Shown: positions 9,518 to 18,407, counted from the stretch's first letter. The stretch is 64,000 nt of DNA from Bifidobacterium simiarum (GCF_002802905.1 NZ_PEBK01000002.1:248001-312000); one strand, 5' to 3'. Program-made: numbers and translations. Notes: generated by a model from the letters alone, not told the origin.

Positions 9518-10846
9518 TCAGAATACGGTATAGACCAGCGTGGCCACGATCGTCATCGTCAGACCGACGATCGACTCAAACGGCACGCTTTTCATACGCT
9601 CGCCGACCGTCATCTTCATCGCCTGACCGGAAACGTGGAAGTAGTTGCCGTGCGGCAGGTGGTCGATCACCGTGGCGCCGGCCTGCATGGTCACGGCCGC
9701 GGCAACCGGCGTCACGCCGAAGTCGAGGATCGACGAACCGAACGAGCTGCTGCCAAGGATCACGCCCGTGGAGGTGGACGCAGTGGCGGCCGCCATGAGG
9801 ATGCCGGCAAGCGGGGCAAGCAGGGAGCCGGAGACGCCCCACGCCTTGATGAGGTTCACGATCTGCGTGGAAAGATCGGAGTTGGTGATCAATCCGCCGA
9901 TCGCACCGGCGCCGATCAGGATCAGGACCACGTCGGTCATGCGGGCGAGGCCGGCCTTGGTGTAGTCGAGCAGATGGCGGCCCTGACCCATGACGAACAG
10001 GCCGACCACGGCGGCGAACGGCAGGATATACATGGCATCCACCTGGAATTTGGTCAGCAGACCGATGCCCAGCACACTGCCGATCGGATTGACGAGCAGC
10101 AGCACGATGGCGATGACCGGGGCGACCAAGGCGCGACCGATCGACGGCAGTTCCCGGGAGGATTCGGCGGGGTCTGCGGTACCGGCGGTATCGGTATCGC
10201 CGCCGTTACCAGCCTCGGCGAGAGTCGGCGCCGCACCATGATTGCGCAGCAGCGTGGCCAGCAGCACCGCCATGGCCAGACCGCAGACGGCCGGGATGAA
10301 GCTGCCGACCATGACCGCGGACGGCTGGATGCCGAAACCGGAGGCGGCGGCGATGGTATTCGGATTCGGGGAGATGATGTTGCCGGCCTTGCCACCGCCC
10401 GACAACGCGACCAGCAATGCCAGCTTGGAGATCCCCAGACGGTTGCCCACCTCGAGGGCGATCGGGGCGACGATCAGCACCGCCACGGGAATGAACACGC
10501 CGACCGCGCAGATGATCATCGTGGCGAACGCCAGCGAGAAGATCGCCAGGCTCTCGCCGAATTTTGCGACGATGGTTTTGGCGATACGGTCCGCCGCACC
10601 GGATTCCATCATCACACCGGCCAGCACGCCGGCGGCAAGAACGCGCACGATCGTACCGACCACGCTCTGCCCGCCAGCAACCACGACGTTCACGGTCTGC
10701 GCGAGCGAGGCGCCGCCGATCAGGCATCCGATCACCGCACCCAGCAGTAGCGCGTACGTGGCATTGAGCTTTTTCAGAATCAGCACGATCGCAACGGCGA
10801 GGCCCGCCAATGCGGCCCACCAAGCGATCGAAACACCCTCCACCAT
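9518..10846 (-). CDS. GntP-family permease, probable glycerate/gluconate:H+ symporter
   Basis: A 442-residue membrane protein with about 12 helices, of the gluconate:H+ symporter (GntP) family or its GntP-like glycerate-transporter branch. Diagnostic stretches are KKLNATYALLLGAVIGCLIG, GGGKAGNIISPNPNTIAAAS and TSTGVILGSSSFGSSILDFG. The ATG at 10846 is selected because AAAGGAGATGTTCC precedes it. The frame is open upstream, but that part lies in the promoter region. The downstream glycerate kinase and the divergent CdaR regulator make glycerate or a sugar diacid the best substrate guess. Gluconate remains possible. Confidence 0.85.
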   Translation of the reverse strand: MVEGVSIAWWAALAGLAVAIVLILKKLNATYALLLGAVIGCLIGGASLAQTVNVVVAGGQSVVGTIVRVLAAGVLAGVMMESGAADRIAKTIVAKFGESLAIFSLAFATMIICAVGVFIPVAVLIVAPIALEVGNRLGISKLALLVALSGGGKAGNIISPNPNTIAAASGFGIQPSAVMVGSFIPAVCGLAMAVLLATLLRNHGAAPTLAEAGNGGDTDTAGTADPAESSRELPSIGRALVAPVIAIVLLLVNPIGSVLGIGLLTKFQVDAMYILPFAAVVGLFVMGQGRHLLDYTKAGLARMTDVVLILIGAGAIGGLITNSDLSTQIVNLIKAWGVSGSLLAPLAGILMAAATASTSTGVILGSSSFGSSILDFGVTPVAAAVTMQAGATVIDHLPHGNYFHVSGQAMKMTVGERMKSVPFESIVGLTMTIVATLVYTVF

Positions 10847-10949
10847 GGAACATCTCCTTTGATCTCGTGGTATACGGACCAGTACCATTTGCAGCAACCT
10901 TAATCAGACTGGAATCATTGCTGTGGTATCTGATCTAGATAACTCTTAT

Positions 10950-10961
10950 TTTCCGCGGAAA
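10950..10961. promoter_or_regulatory. 12-bp perfect palindrome in the glycerate divergent promoter
   Basis: TTTCCGCGGAAA lies between the permease start (10846) and the CdaR-type gene (11067), in an otherwise AT-rich stretch. A perfect 12-bp palindrome shared by two divergent, functionally linked genes is a reasonable regulator-site candidate. Assignment to CdaR is inference. Confidence 0.4.
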
Positions 10962-11066
10962 GGTCACTGCTTTCCATATCCCCGGGAACGAAAAAGATCG
11001 TTGAGAAGATCATGCAAAATAGTACCGGTAACATTCCAGCCCGGGAAAATCACCTATGCTGGTTTC

Positions 11067-12344
11067 ATGAACATCGATCCTCGCATCGCACAGACCATCG
11101 TGGAAAACCTCAAGAACGTCATTCGCCACGACATCAACTTCTTCTCCCCCGATGGTGTCATGATCGCCAGCACCGATCCGACCCGCATCGGTTCCCAGCA
11201 TGATGCGGCACGACTTGCGGCATGGGAGGAACGAACCATTGCCGTGGATACCGACGACCAGTTCCAAGGAGCCCGGCATGGCATCAACGCCCCCGTGATG
11301 CTGGGCGATGACGTGGTGGCGGTGATCGGCATCACCGGGGAGCGGAGCGAGGTGGAGCCGTTCGGCGAAGTGATCCGCAAGATGACCGAAATCCTGATCC
11401 GGGAGAACACGGATCAGATCAATCGTTTCGACCGTCGTATGATGGCCGCGAATCTGATCGGCCTACTGAGCGCCAAGGACCATGACCGCGGTCTGGTCGA
11501 ATATCTGGCGGACACGCTGCACATCGATCTGCAAGCTCCTCATCGCATGGCGATCGGTCGGTGCACGCAGCAGGATGCGGCACATTCCGGACGCGACGAT
11601 ATCTACGATATCCTTATGCGGCATCTGGGAGATCACACGGACACCGTATTCGCGGTGTCCGCACAGGGTTTTCAGCTGTTGATCGGCGAGCGACCCGGCA
11701 AGCGGACCGGTCAATCCGGCGATGGTAAGAGCGGCGCGGTCACGACAACCGCGATCACGACGGCCACGTCCGAACGGCGACTCCTCGAAACGCTCGAGGC
11801 CGTGCGGCTGGATATCGAGCAGACTCTCGGTCGGCCGATCAGTATCGGCATCGGCGAACAGGCACTGACCACGGACCGATATTGGCACAGTTACGATCAG
11901 GCACGCACGACCGTCGATTGGCTGCGATTCACCGACCAATCCTGCGTGGCGGACTATGGTTCGATCGGCATCGGCATCGCCGTATCGGCCATCGATCGCG
12001 ATGCGGCGCAGGTGTTCGTCAGTCAAGTGTTCGCCGGTCTTACCGACCGCGACATCGAACGCTTCCATACCATATTCGAGACGTATACCCGACACAACGG
12101 CAGCATCAATCGGGCGGCCGGCGAACTGTTCATACACAAGAACACGTTGCAGAACCATCTCAATGCCCTCGCCAAACGCACGGGCTACAATCCGCGCGAA
12201 CTCGCCGATCGCGACACCCTGTCTCTCGCTTTCCTCCTGCGCAGACATCTTGCCTTCTCCGGCCCTGCCCTCTCTGGTCCCACCTTCTCCGCCCCCGCCT
12301 CAGGAGCCTCAACACCCCTCACGCGGGCCGCCCGGTCCAAGTGA
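11067..12344 (+). CDS. CdaR-type sugar-diacid/glycerate utilisation regulator
   Basis: A 425-residue transcription regulator. The N-terminal half (IDPRIAQTIVENLKNVIRHDINFFSPDGVMIASTDP in outline) is the sugar-diacid recognition domain of the CdaR family. The C-terminal 60 residues carry the PucR-type helix-turn-helix (HNGSINRAAGELFIHKNTLQ). In Enterobacteria CdaR activates glycerate, galactarate and glucarate genes, which fits the divergent glycerate kinase and permease here. The chosen start is the ATG at 11067. The frame is open to 10923, but that region contains the palindrome and promoter, and no clear ribosome site precedes the ATG. The last ten codons (PLTRAARSK) lie inside a copy of the 28-bp palindromic repeat, so an inserted repeat has rewritten the C-terminus. 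Confidence 0.88.
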   Translation: MNIDPRIAQTIVENLKNVIRHDINFFSPDGVMIASTDPTRIGSQHDAARLAAWEERTIAVDTDDQFQGARHGINAPVMLGDDVVAVIGITGERSEVEPFGEVIRKMTEILIRENTDQINRFDRRMMAANLIGLLSAKDHDRGLVEYLADTLHIDLQAPHRMAIGRCTQQDAAHSGRDDIYDILMRHLGDHTDTVFAVSAQGFQLLIGERPGKRTGQSGDGKSGAVTTTAITTATSERRLLETLEAVRLDIEQTLGRPISIGIGEQALTTDRYWHSYDQARTTVDWLRFTDQSCVADYGSIGIGIAVSAIDRDAAQVFVSQVFAGLTDRDIERFHTIFETYTRHNGSINRAAGELFIHKNTLQNHLNALAKRTGYNPRELADRDTLSLAFLLRRHLAFSGPALSGPTFSAPASGASTPLTRAARSK

Positions 12345-12417
12345 GTCAAACCATCACACCGTTGCAATTTCAAGGGTTTTACCCTGTCGCTCACACGGGA
12401 CGGGCGGCCCACGTGAG
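12318..12417. repeat. 28-bp palindromic repeat pair, family A (copies 1 and 2)
   Basis: Copy 1 is at 12318-12345 and overlaps the 3' end of the CdaR-type gene. Copy 2 is at 12390-12417. The consensus arms are CTCACGCGGGCCG and CGGCCCACGTGAG with two central bases. The copies are separated by 44 bp. See copies at 13626, 13698, 16814, 16885, 30083 and 39876. Confidence 0.85.
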
Positions 12418-12569
12418 TGACATCACTCGAAACCCCATACTCCCAAGCAATAATTCCGACGACTACGGTGGATAACCACAAAACCGTCCACAAACACCCC
12501 CATGACCAGCGGCAATATCCCCAGTTATCCACATCGTTTCGAAGTAGACAGCGCCCCAAGCCCAATCGC

Positions 12570-12583
12570 TATACGCTCACGGA
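12570..12583 (+). promoter_or_regulatory. Candidate -10 for a leaderless transcript of the DUF559-like gene
   Basis: TATACGCT ends only 7 nt before the ATG at 12585 and no ribosome site is present. A start of transcription at about 12583 would give a leaderless mRNA, which is common in Actinobacteria. No convincing -35 is seen. Confidence 0.3.
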
Positions 12584-12584
12584 T

Positions 12585-13592
12585 ATGAGCACCTACCAAT
12601 ATCCCCTGCCACCGACGTCAGCGGACGGCACCATGGTCCGCGACTATCTCGCGAGATCCCTCACCGCTCTGCAATCCGAGGAGCTCCGACGCTGCCAATC
12701 GCATCTCCAGCGCAGCATCACCAATCGCCCTCCGATCTATACGGGACTGACCGCGCTAAAACTCTGCTGTATCGAGCTACCGTGGCATCCCGGATTCAGC
12801 AACGACGCATTGCAGGTCCTGTATTCCGACCGCAATCAACGCCCGACGCGAAACCATACGCGATACCTGCCTTGGCACATCCCCGATGACGGGCAGACGA
12901 AATTCGCCAACATCCACTACACGCAGGACGATACGTCGATCATTTGCACGCATCCAGTGGTCACATGGGCCGTCCTAGCACGAATGCTGAGCCAATCCGA
13001 AGTGATCGTACTGGCGGATTCACTCCTACGCGGCACCGCCTGCCCCATATCGATCACCCTTGCCGACCTGCGAACCTTTCTGAAGCAGACGCCCGACTTC
13101 GCGGGGAAACGACGGTGTCTCGCCGCCCTGCCCTTTGTCCGGACGATCACCGATTCCCCGATGGAGGCGAGAACCGTACTGGTACTGCTACGGTACGGTC
13201 TGCCGAAGCCGCAGTTGCAATGGAAAGTGTACATTCCCGAACTGCACCGGACCGTCACCGTCGACATGGCTTACCCGGAAGCCTGCGTAATCATCGAATA
13301 TGACGGCGATGCGCACCGAATAGATCGACATCAACACCGTTGGGACGAACGAAAACGTCAGGCACTTCGAGCGATGGGATTCACCGTGATCGTGGTGTTT
13401 GCCGACGACGTGACCACCGTCGAGGGGAAAATCGCTTTGGTGCAGAGGGTTGCCCGGGCCTTGGGAATCGTCGAGACGGGAATGCCCCTACCGGAGTACC
13501 GTGTGCTGCTCGACGACGAACGGCGCATGGCGCATCGTCTCGAACAACGCCGGTATCGTTTGAGACAACGGGCCAAGGGACGGGCCGTATAG
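12585..13592 (+). CDS. DUF559-like endonuclease-fold protein
   Basis: A 335-residue protein. The C-terminal third carries MEARTVLVLLRYGLPKPQLQWKV, then VDMAYPEACVIIEYDGDAHR and WDERKRQALRAMGFTVIVVF. This is the arrangement of DUF559/very-short-patch-repair-like nuclease domains, where E, D and E-x-D positions form the metal site. The N-terminal part resembles the AbiEi/DUF559 proteins widespread in Actinobacteria (a wing-like region with TGLTALKL and THPVVTWAVLARML). No toxin or antitoxin partner is adjacent, and no biochemical role is established for this group. It is flanked on both sides by palindromic repeat pairs. Confidence 0.7.
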   Translation: MSTYQYPLPPTSADGTMVRDYLARSLTALQSEELRRCQSHLQRSITNRPPIYTGLTALKLCCIELPWHPGFSNDALQVLYSDRNQRPTRNHTRYLPWHIPDDGQTKFANIHYTQDDTSIICTHPVVTWAVLARMLSQSEVIVLADSLLRGTACPISITLADLRTFLKQTPDFAGKRRCLAALPFVRTITDSPMEARTVLVLLRYGLPKPQLQWKVYIPELHRTVTVDMAYPEACVIIEYDGDAHRIDRHQHRWDERKRQALRAMGFTVIVVFADDVTTVEGKIALVQRVARALGIVETGMPLPEYRVLLDDERRMAHRLEQRRYRLRQRAKGRAV

Positions 13593-13625
13593 CAAATGGC
13601 GCGGGGTGCCGATCGAGATCGATCT

Positions 13626-13725
13626 CACACACGGGACGGGCGGCCCATGTGATCACCACACGCGGATCCTTGAAATTACGCCATTTTCCATATGGACCTC
13701 ACATGGGACGGGCGGCCCACGTGAG
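13626..13725. repeat. 28-bp palindromic repeat pair, family A (copies 3 and 4)
   Basis: Copy 3 at about 13626-13653 reads CACACGGGACGGGCGGCCCA and ends TGTGATC, so one arm is slightly degenerate. Copy 4 at 13698-13725 is complete. The spacing is 44 bp and the spacer contains CCTTGAAATTAC. The spacer of the 12318-12417 pair contains the same motif in the other orientation. Confidence 0.8.
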
Positions 13726-13742
13726 GAGGTCATTGGCAACGT

Positions 13743-13787
13743 AAAACCGCCGCTCCGGATGAATCGGGGCGGCGGTTTTGGTTTTTT
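13743..13787 (+). terminator. Rho-independent terminator of the DUF559-like gene
   Basis: A hairpin AAAACCGCCGCTCC / GGGGCGGCGGTTTT is followed by GGTTTTTTG. It has U-runs in both directions and lies between convergent genes (DUF559-like and ilvC), so it probably serves both. Confidence 0.8.
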
Positions 13788-13816
13788 GTGTGGGTGGTTT
13801 CGCTTGAGCCTCGCTT

Positions 13817-13863
13817 GACCACCCTCAGTCAGTCTGCGACTGACAGCTCCCGCCAGCGGGAGC
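13817..13863. repeat. Intergenic palindromic repeat, family B
   Basis: GACCACCCTCAGTCAGTC, a short stem, then GACAGCTCCCGCCAGCGGG ending AGC. It lies 63 bp downstream of the ilvC stop codon, and is the most complete example of the family. Confidence 0.65.
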
Positions 13864-13925
13864 ATGGGCGCTGCAGTTCAGCGAGTAGTGCTCACTGAAC
13901 TGCTTTTCTGATCAGTGAGCAGAGC

Positions 13926-14978
13926 TCACTGAACCTGGGCGCGGGCGATCTTGCCGGTGAAGGAGTTGGCCTCGTCGGCGTCCTTCACGCCATCCTTGTT
14001 CCAGGAGAACATGGCGCGCAGCTTCGGACCAACGGTCTCGATGCGCTCGTTGGAGTACTTCTCCTGCAGCTCCTTGAAGTGCGGAGCGCCGGCATCCTGA
14101 TCGTCGATGAACTCCTTGGCGAAGGAGCCGTCCTGGATGCGGCCCAGGTGGTACTCCATGCGCTTGCGGCAGTCCTCGTTGATGACGGTGTTGGTGTAGT
14201 CGCCGTACTGAGCGGTGTCGGAGCAGGACCAACGAGCCTTGTTCAGACCACCCTCGTTCATGAGGTCGACGAGCATCTTGAGTTCGTGGCAGACCTCGAA
14301 GTAGGCGATCTCCGGCTGGTAGCCGGCGTCGGTGAGGACCTCGAAGCCCATCTCGACGAGCTTGTTCACGCCGCCCATGAGCACGTTCTGCTCACCGAAG
14401 AGATCGGTCTCGGTCTCTTCCTTGAACGTGGTCTTGATGGCGCCGGCACGCAGGGCACCGAGGGCCTTGGCGTAGGCGAGGGTCAGCGCCCAGCCGTCGC
14501 CACGCGGATCCTGCTCCACGGCCACCACGACCGGGACGCCACGGCCGGCGGCGTACTCACGACGCACGATGTGGCCCGGGCCCTTCGGGGCGACCATGAA
14601 CACCGGGTGATCCTCGGTGGGCTTGATGTAGCCGTAGTGGATGTTGAAGCCATGAGCGAAGGCGACGGCAGCGCCCGGCTTGATGTTGGGCTCGATGTCG
14701 TTGGCCCAGATCGTACGCTGGTACTGATCGGGGGCGAGGATCATGATCACGTCGGCTTCGGCGGAAGCCTCGGCCACGGACTTGACCTCGAGGCCCTGCT
14801 CCTTGGCGAACTGGACGGACTTGGAGGTCGGACGAAGGCCGACGACCACGTCGACGCCGGAATCACGCAGGTTCAGCGCGTGGGCGTGACCCTGGGAACC
14901 ATAGCCAATGATGGCAACCTTCTTGCCGGAGAGGACGGAGAGATCACCGTCGTTTTCGTACCAGATCTGTGCAGCCAT
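13926..14978 (-). CDS. ilvC: Ketol-acid reductoisomerase (copy 2 of a tandem pair)
   Basis: A 350-residue class I acetohydroxyacid isomeroreductase, catalysing Mg- and NAD(P)H-dependent conversion of acetolactate/acetohydroxybutyrate in valine, leucine and isoleucine synthesis. The [17 protein letters not shown] nucleotide-binding loop is at about residue 26. The [11 protein letters not shown] and [11 protein letters not shown] motifs carry the metal ligands, and the C-terminal [19 protein letters not shown] is typical. The ATG at 14978 follows AAAGGAGTGCTTAC. It is very similar to the gene at 15420-16472, but each has its own ribosome site, and a terminator lies between them, so they are separately expressed. 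Confidence 0.96.
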   Translation of the reverse strand: MAAQIWYENDGDLSVLSGKKVAIIGYGSQGHAHALNLRDSGVDVVVGLRPTSKSVQFAKEQGLEVKSVAEASAEADVIMILAPDQYQRTIWANDIEPNIKPGAAVAFAHGFNIHYGYIKPTEDHPVFMVAPKGPGHIVRREYAAGRGVPVVVAVEQDPRGDGWALTLAYAKALGALRAGAIKTTFKEETETDLFGEQNVLMGGVNKLVEMGFEVLTDAGYQPEIAYFEVCHELKMLVDLMNEGGLNKARWSCSDTAQYGDYTNTVINEDCRKRMEYHLGRIQDGSFAKEFIDDQDAGAPHFKELQEKYSNERIETVGPKLRAMFSWNKDGVKDADEANSFTGKIARAQVQ

Positions 14979-15290
14979 GTAAGCACTCCTTTGACTGACG
15001 CACCGACGTCGATCACGAGAATCGACACCAGCGCATGGTGTTGTGTGGTTGCGCATTATGCCGTTGTCCGCATGTTGCGCGTTCGGGGTCGCTCGGGCAC
15101 CTGCCCGGGCGGTCTCAAGCGTGGCGGGATTGTGTCCCGCAAACTGCCCACCATCCTACCGATAATGTCGCCCACATCACATTCCCGTCCACAACGTGGG
15201 CGCCCCCTTGAGCCATTCATGCTCAACCTGCATCGTTTGACGCCAGCACACCGCGCACCAAACCCACCAGCACACCTCACGCCGCATACG

Positions 15291-15331
15291 AAAAGACCGC
15301 CGCCCCGAAATGAATCGGGACGGCGGTCTTT
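15291..15331 (-). terminator. Terminator between the two ilvC genes
   Basis: On the minus strand, AAGACCGCCGTCCC and GGGGCGGCGGTCTT form a stem that ends in TTTT. It lies 89 bp downstream of the first ilvC and before the second. The following 310 bp (14979-15290) contain the promoter region of the second ilvC, where I see the hairpin GCGGGACACAATCCCGC and nothing else decisive. Confidence 0.75.
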
Positions 15332-15344
15332 CACGCTATCGCAA

Positions 15345-15381
15345 CGTCAGTCCGCGACCGACAGCTCCCGCCAGCGGGAGC
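15345..15381. repeat. Intergenic palindromic repeat, family B
   Basis: CGTCAGTCCGCGACCGACAG continues into CTCCCGCCAGCGGGAGC. This is the shorter form of the element, 39 bp downstream of the first ilvC stop. Confidence 0.6.
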
Positions 15382-15419
15382 CGCAATCACTGGACTGCCT
15401 TCCGGTCAGCAAGCGGCAA

Positions 15420-16472
15420 TCACTGAACCTGGGTACGAGCGATCTTGCCGTTGAAGGACTCAGCCTCATCGGCGTCCTTGGCCGGGCCGTTGTTCCAGGA
15501 GAACATGGCGCGCAGCTTCGGGCCGACGGTCTCCAGGTGCGGGTGAGAGTACTCTTCCTGCAGCTTCTTGAACTTCGGAGCGCCAGCGGCCTGATCGTCC
15601 ATGAACTCCTTGGCGAAGGAGCCATCCTGGATGCGCTTGAGCTGGTACTGCATGCGCTTCTTGGTCTCCTCGGTGATGACCGTGGAGGTGTAGTCGCCGT
15701 ACTGAGCGGTGTCGGAGCAGGACCAACGAGCCTTGTTCAGACCACCCTCGTTGGCGAGGTCCACCAGCATCTTCAGCTCGTGGAACACCTCGAAGTAGGC
15801 GATCTCCGGCTGGTAGCCAGCCTCGGTCAGCACGTCGAAGCCCATGTCGCACAGGTGGTTGATGCCGCCCATGAGGACGTCCTGCTCGCCGAACAGATCG
15901 GTCTCGGTCTCCTCGGTGAAGGTCGTCTTGATGGCGCCGGCGCGCAGAGCGCCCAGAGCCTTGGCGTAGGCCAGGGTGATGGCCCAGCCGTCACCGCGAG
16001 GATCCTGCTCGACGGCCACGACCACCGGGACGCCACGGCCGGCGGCGTACTCACGACGCACGATGTGGCCCGGGCCCTTCGGGGCGACCATGAACACCGG
16101 GTGATCCTCGGTGGGCTTGATGTAGCCGTAGTGGATGTTGAAGCCATGAGCGAAGGCCAGAGCGGCACCCGGCTTCAGGTTCGGCTCAACGTCCTTCTTG
16201 TACACAGCGGCCTGGTACTGGTCAGGCAGCAGGATCATGACGATGTCGGCCTCGGCGACGGCCTCCGGCACGGACTTGACCTCGAGGCCCTGCTCCTTGG
16301 CGAACTGGACGGACTTGGAGGTCGGACGAAGGCCGACGACCACGTCGACGCCGGAGTCGCGCAGGTTCAGCGCGTGGGCGTGACCCTGGGAACCGTAGCC
16401 GAGGATGGCCACCTTCTTGCCTTCGAGCACGGACAGATCGGCGTCCTTCTCGTACCAGATAGTTGCTGCCAT
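15420..16472 (-). CDS. ilvC: Ketol-acid reductoisomerase (copy 1 of a tandem pair)
   Basis: A 350-residue enzyme, same family and length as the neighbouring 13926-14978 gene. It opens [20 protein letters not shown] with [20 protein letters not shown] following. Differences cluster in the middle helix ([20 protein letters not shown] versus [20 protein letters not shown]) and the C-terminus. These are positions that could tune oligomerisation or substrate preference. The ATG at 16472 has AAAGGAGTGCCAATC. The promoter is upstream of 16600 on the minus strand, where TTGCCA and a TGAATATTCA stretch lie 17 bp apart. A tandem ilvC pair suggests recent gene duplication followed by divergence. Confidence 0.96.
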   Translation of the reverse strand: MAATIWYEKDADLSVLEGKKVAILGYGSQGHAHALNLRDSGVDVVVGLRPTSKSVQFAKEQGLEVKSVPEAVAEADIVMILLPDQYQAAVYKKDVEPNLKPGAALAFAHGFNIHYGYIKPTEDHPVFMVAPKGPGHIVRREYAAGRGVPVVVAVEQDPRGDGWAITLAYAKALGALRAGAIKTTFTEETETDLFGEQDVLMGGINHLCDMGFDVLTEAGYQPEIAYFEVFHELKMLVDLANEGGLNKARWSCSDTAQYGDYTSTVITEETKKRMQYQLKRIQDGSFAKEFMDDQAAGAPKFKKLQEEYSHPHLETVGPKLRAMFSWNNGPAKDADEAESFNGKIARTQVQ

Positions 16473-16813
16473 GATTGGCACTCCTTTAATTAGTTTGGTG
16501 ATTACCGAGCGATTGGACGTCCGGCAATCGGTTGAGATTGCTGACGGCCTTCGGCGAGAAGGATTGTGTCCTAGACGTTGAAAGTCATCGATCACTGGGA
16601 ACTAGTTCTAGTCCTCCAGCACCCGGCGCGGAAATCCGCGTCCAAATATTGAATATTCAATTCTTGCATTGCGGACTGGCAACTTTTGGGCCGCCAGCCG
16701 CGTCCCGTTCATTCGACCACCGCCGGATGAACGGGAGCTGAATTCCACCAAAGAACTCAGTGAAAATCCACGAAGATCAGTTGCGGTCGGTTGTCTCACA
16801 CGGATCGGGTTTC

Positions 16814-16912
16814 CTCACACGGGACGCCCGGCCCACGTGAGACAACTTCACGGTTGTTGAAATATCAACGTTATTCAGGATCACCTCACGCGGACCGCCC
16901 GGCCCACGTGAG
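16814..16912. repeat. 28-bp palindromic repeat pair, family A (copies 5 and 6)
   Basis: Copies at 16814-16841 and 16885-16912, spaced 43 bp apart. A partial extra arm (CTCACACGGATCGGG) precedes copy 5 at 16795. They lie in the 582-bp gap between the first ilvC and the MHS transporter gene. Confidence 0.85.
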
Positions 16913-16933
16913 GACGAGCCTCAGACCCCGAAG

Positions 16934-17054
16934 TCACTTGGTGAAATCAACGTCCTTAGCTGAGGCTTCTCAAGGGGAACAGTCCAGTGGACTGTTCCCG
17001 AAGCCGATGCGAGCGCACTCTACAGTGCGCGAGGATGAGACTTAGGACTTGATT
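16934..17054. repeat. Duplicated 3' end of the MHS transporter gene, with hairpins
   Basis: The last 26 bp of the transporter gene, including its stop codon (17055-17080), recur exactly at 16934-16959, 121 bp downstream. Between them lie a perfect hairpin with 12-bp arms (16975-16999, core AACAGTCCAGTGGACTGTT) and a second hairpin at 17013-17030 (GCGCACT/AGTGCGC). This looks like the scar of a decayed or deleted tandem copy of the transporter, or of repeat-mediated recombination. Confidence 0.7.
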
Positions 17055-17084
17055 TCACTTGGTGAAATCAACGTCCTTAGTCTC
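17038..17084 (-). terminator. Hairpin overlapping the MHS transporter stop codon
   Basis: On the minus strand GACTAAGGACGTTGATTTCAC pairs with GTGAAATCAAGTCCTAAGTC around a CAA loop, with two irregularities. The stop codon TGA lies at the loop edge. It lacks a U-run, so it may act as mRNA 3'-end protection rather than a classical terminator. Confidence 0.45.
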
Positions 17085-18407
17085 ATGGCAGCTCAGCACC
17101 GCAACGAGGCAGCACAGCGCCATGACGCCGAGGTACAGGCCCACCGAGTGCACGCCGAAGTGGCTGGACAGCCAGGTGGCGATGGTCGGCACAAAGGCCG
17201 CACCGACGATGGCGGCGAGGTTGTAGCCAATGCCGGAGCCGGAGTAGCGCACGTTGGCGTCGAACAGCTCGGGCAGGAAGGCGCCGATCGGACCGAAGGC
17301 GGTGCCCATCAGGGCGAAGCCGATGCACAGGAAGGCCATGTTGGCCACGAAGTTGCGGGTGCCGACGATGTTGCCGTTCAGCAGGAACGGGAACAGCACG
17401 GCGAACACGACGAGCAGCACGGAGGAGGTGATGATCACGCGCTTGCGGCCGAACTTATCGGCGTTCACGCAGGAGATCACGATGAAGGCGGCGAACACGC
17501 AGATGGCGATCATCAGCATGAGCAGGTACTCCTGGTTGGTGAAGCCGAGGCCGCCGCCGCCCTCGCCCTGGGCCTTGGTACCCCAGGCGAGCGACCAAGT
17601 GGCCAGCGTGTAGAACAGCGTGTAGGTGACGGCGACGAGGAACGTGGCCTGCAGGACCTGCTTCCAGGACTTGCGGAACACCTCGACGATCGGGGCCTTG
17701 ACGACCTGCTTCTTCTCCTGAGCCATGCGGAAGATCGGGGTCTCCTCCATGTGGACTCGCACGACGAGGCCGATGATCACGAGGATGGCGCTGAGCAGGA
17801 ACGGCACACGCCAGCCCCAGGCCAGCATGGCGGCGGAGTCGTTGAAGGACTCAAGCACGAAGTAGGTGCCGTTGGAGAGGAAGAAGCCGATCGGGGCGCC
17901 GAGCTCCGGGAAGGAGCCGTACAGGGCGCGCTTGTCTTCGGGGGCGTTTTCGGTGGCGACCAGTGCGGCGCCGGACCATTCACCACCCAGACCGATGCCC
18001 TGCACGAAACGCAGCAGGCACAGCAGGGCGACGGCGACGATGCCCCAGGTGTTGTAGGTAGGCAGGCAGCCGATCAGGAAGGTGCCGATGCCCATGGTCA
18101 TCAGGGAGACGACCAGCGTGGTCTTGCGGCCCATGCGATCGCCGAAGTGGCCGAACACCAGCGAGCCGAGCGGGCGGGCGATGAAGGCGATGGCGAAGGT
18201 CAGCAGGCTCATCAGCAGGGCGACCGTCGGGTTCGCCTTGTCGGAGAAGAAGATGTGCGGGAAGTAGTTCGCAGCGGCGGTGCCGTATGCGTAGAAGTCA
18301 TAGAACTCGATGGCCGTGCCGACCATGGAGGCTGCGATGACGGTCTTGACGGAGTCACGCGCCATCGTCTTCAGGTCTTTTTCAGTCGTTGCCTCGACTG
18401 CTGTCAT
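17055..18407 (-). CDS. MFS transporter, metabolite:H+ symporter (MHS/ProP-like) family
   Basis: A 450-residue permease with 12 predicted helices. VIAASMVGTAIEFYDFYAYG at residues 21-40, then RPLGSLVFGHFGDRMGRKTT and RFVQGIGLGGEWSGAALVATENAP, are hallmarks of the MHS subfamily (ProP, KgtP, ShiA). Substrate is not deducible. Known members carry betaine/proline, dicarboxylates or shikimate. The ATG at 18407 follows ACACAGGAGATTAGAGAA. A leader ORF with three Ile codons and an attenuator-like terminator precede it, and it sits before two ilvC genes, so a link to branched-chain amino or keto acids is a testable inference. The 3' end forms a near-perfect stem with the sequence beyond its stop codon. 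Confidence 0.9.
   Translation of the reverse strand: MTAVEATTEKDLKTMARDSVKTVIAASMVGTAIEFYDFYAYGTAAANYFPHIFFSDKANPTVALLMSLLTFAIAFIARPLGSLVFGHFGDRMGRKTTLVVSLMTMGIGTFLIGCLPTYNTWGIVAVALLCLLRFVQGIGLGGEWSGAALVATENAPEDKRALYGSFPELGAPIGFFLSNGTYFVLESFNDSAAMLAWGWRVPFLLSAILVIIGLVVRVHMEETPIFRMAQEKKQVVKAPIVEVFRKSWKQVLQATFLVAVTYTLFYTLATWSLAWGTKAQGEGGGGLGFTNQEYLLMLMIAICVFAAFIVISCVNADKFGRKRVIITSSVLLVVFAVLFPFLLNGNIVGTRNFVANMAFLCIGFALMGTAFGPIGAFLPELFDANVRYSGSGIGYNLAAIVGAAFVPTIATWLSSHFGVHSVGLYLGVMALCCLVAVLSCHETKDVDFTK

Noticed and set aside
10923-11066. N-terminal extension of the CdaR-type protein
   Set aside because: The extra 48 codons cover the promoter and palindrome and do not resemble the family's N-terminus, which begins at the ATG at 11067.
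12405-13592. Toxin-antitoxin or abortive-infection system around the DUF559-like gene
   Set aside because: No second small gene or AbiEii-like partner flanks it, only palindromic repeats. The fold alone does not support a defence call.
14079-16493. An 804-codon plus-strand open frame spanning both ilvC genes
   Set aside because: It is the antisense frame of two strongly conserved genes, rich in Val/His/Asp/Arg repeats, and has no ribosome site or family motif. High GC content leaves such frames open.
12318-16912. CRISPR-like array from the repeated 28-bp sequence
   Set aside because: The copies are palindromes in pairs scattered over many kilobases with genes between. There is no leader, no regular spacer series and no cas gene.
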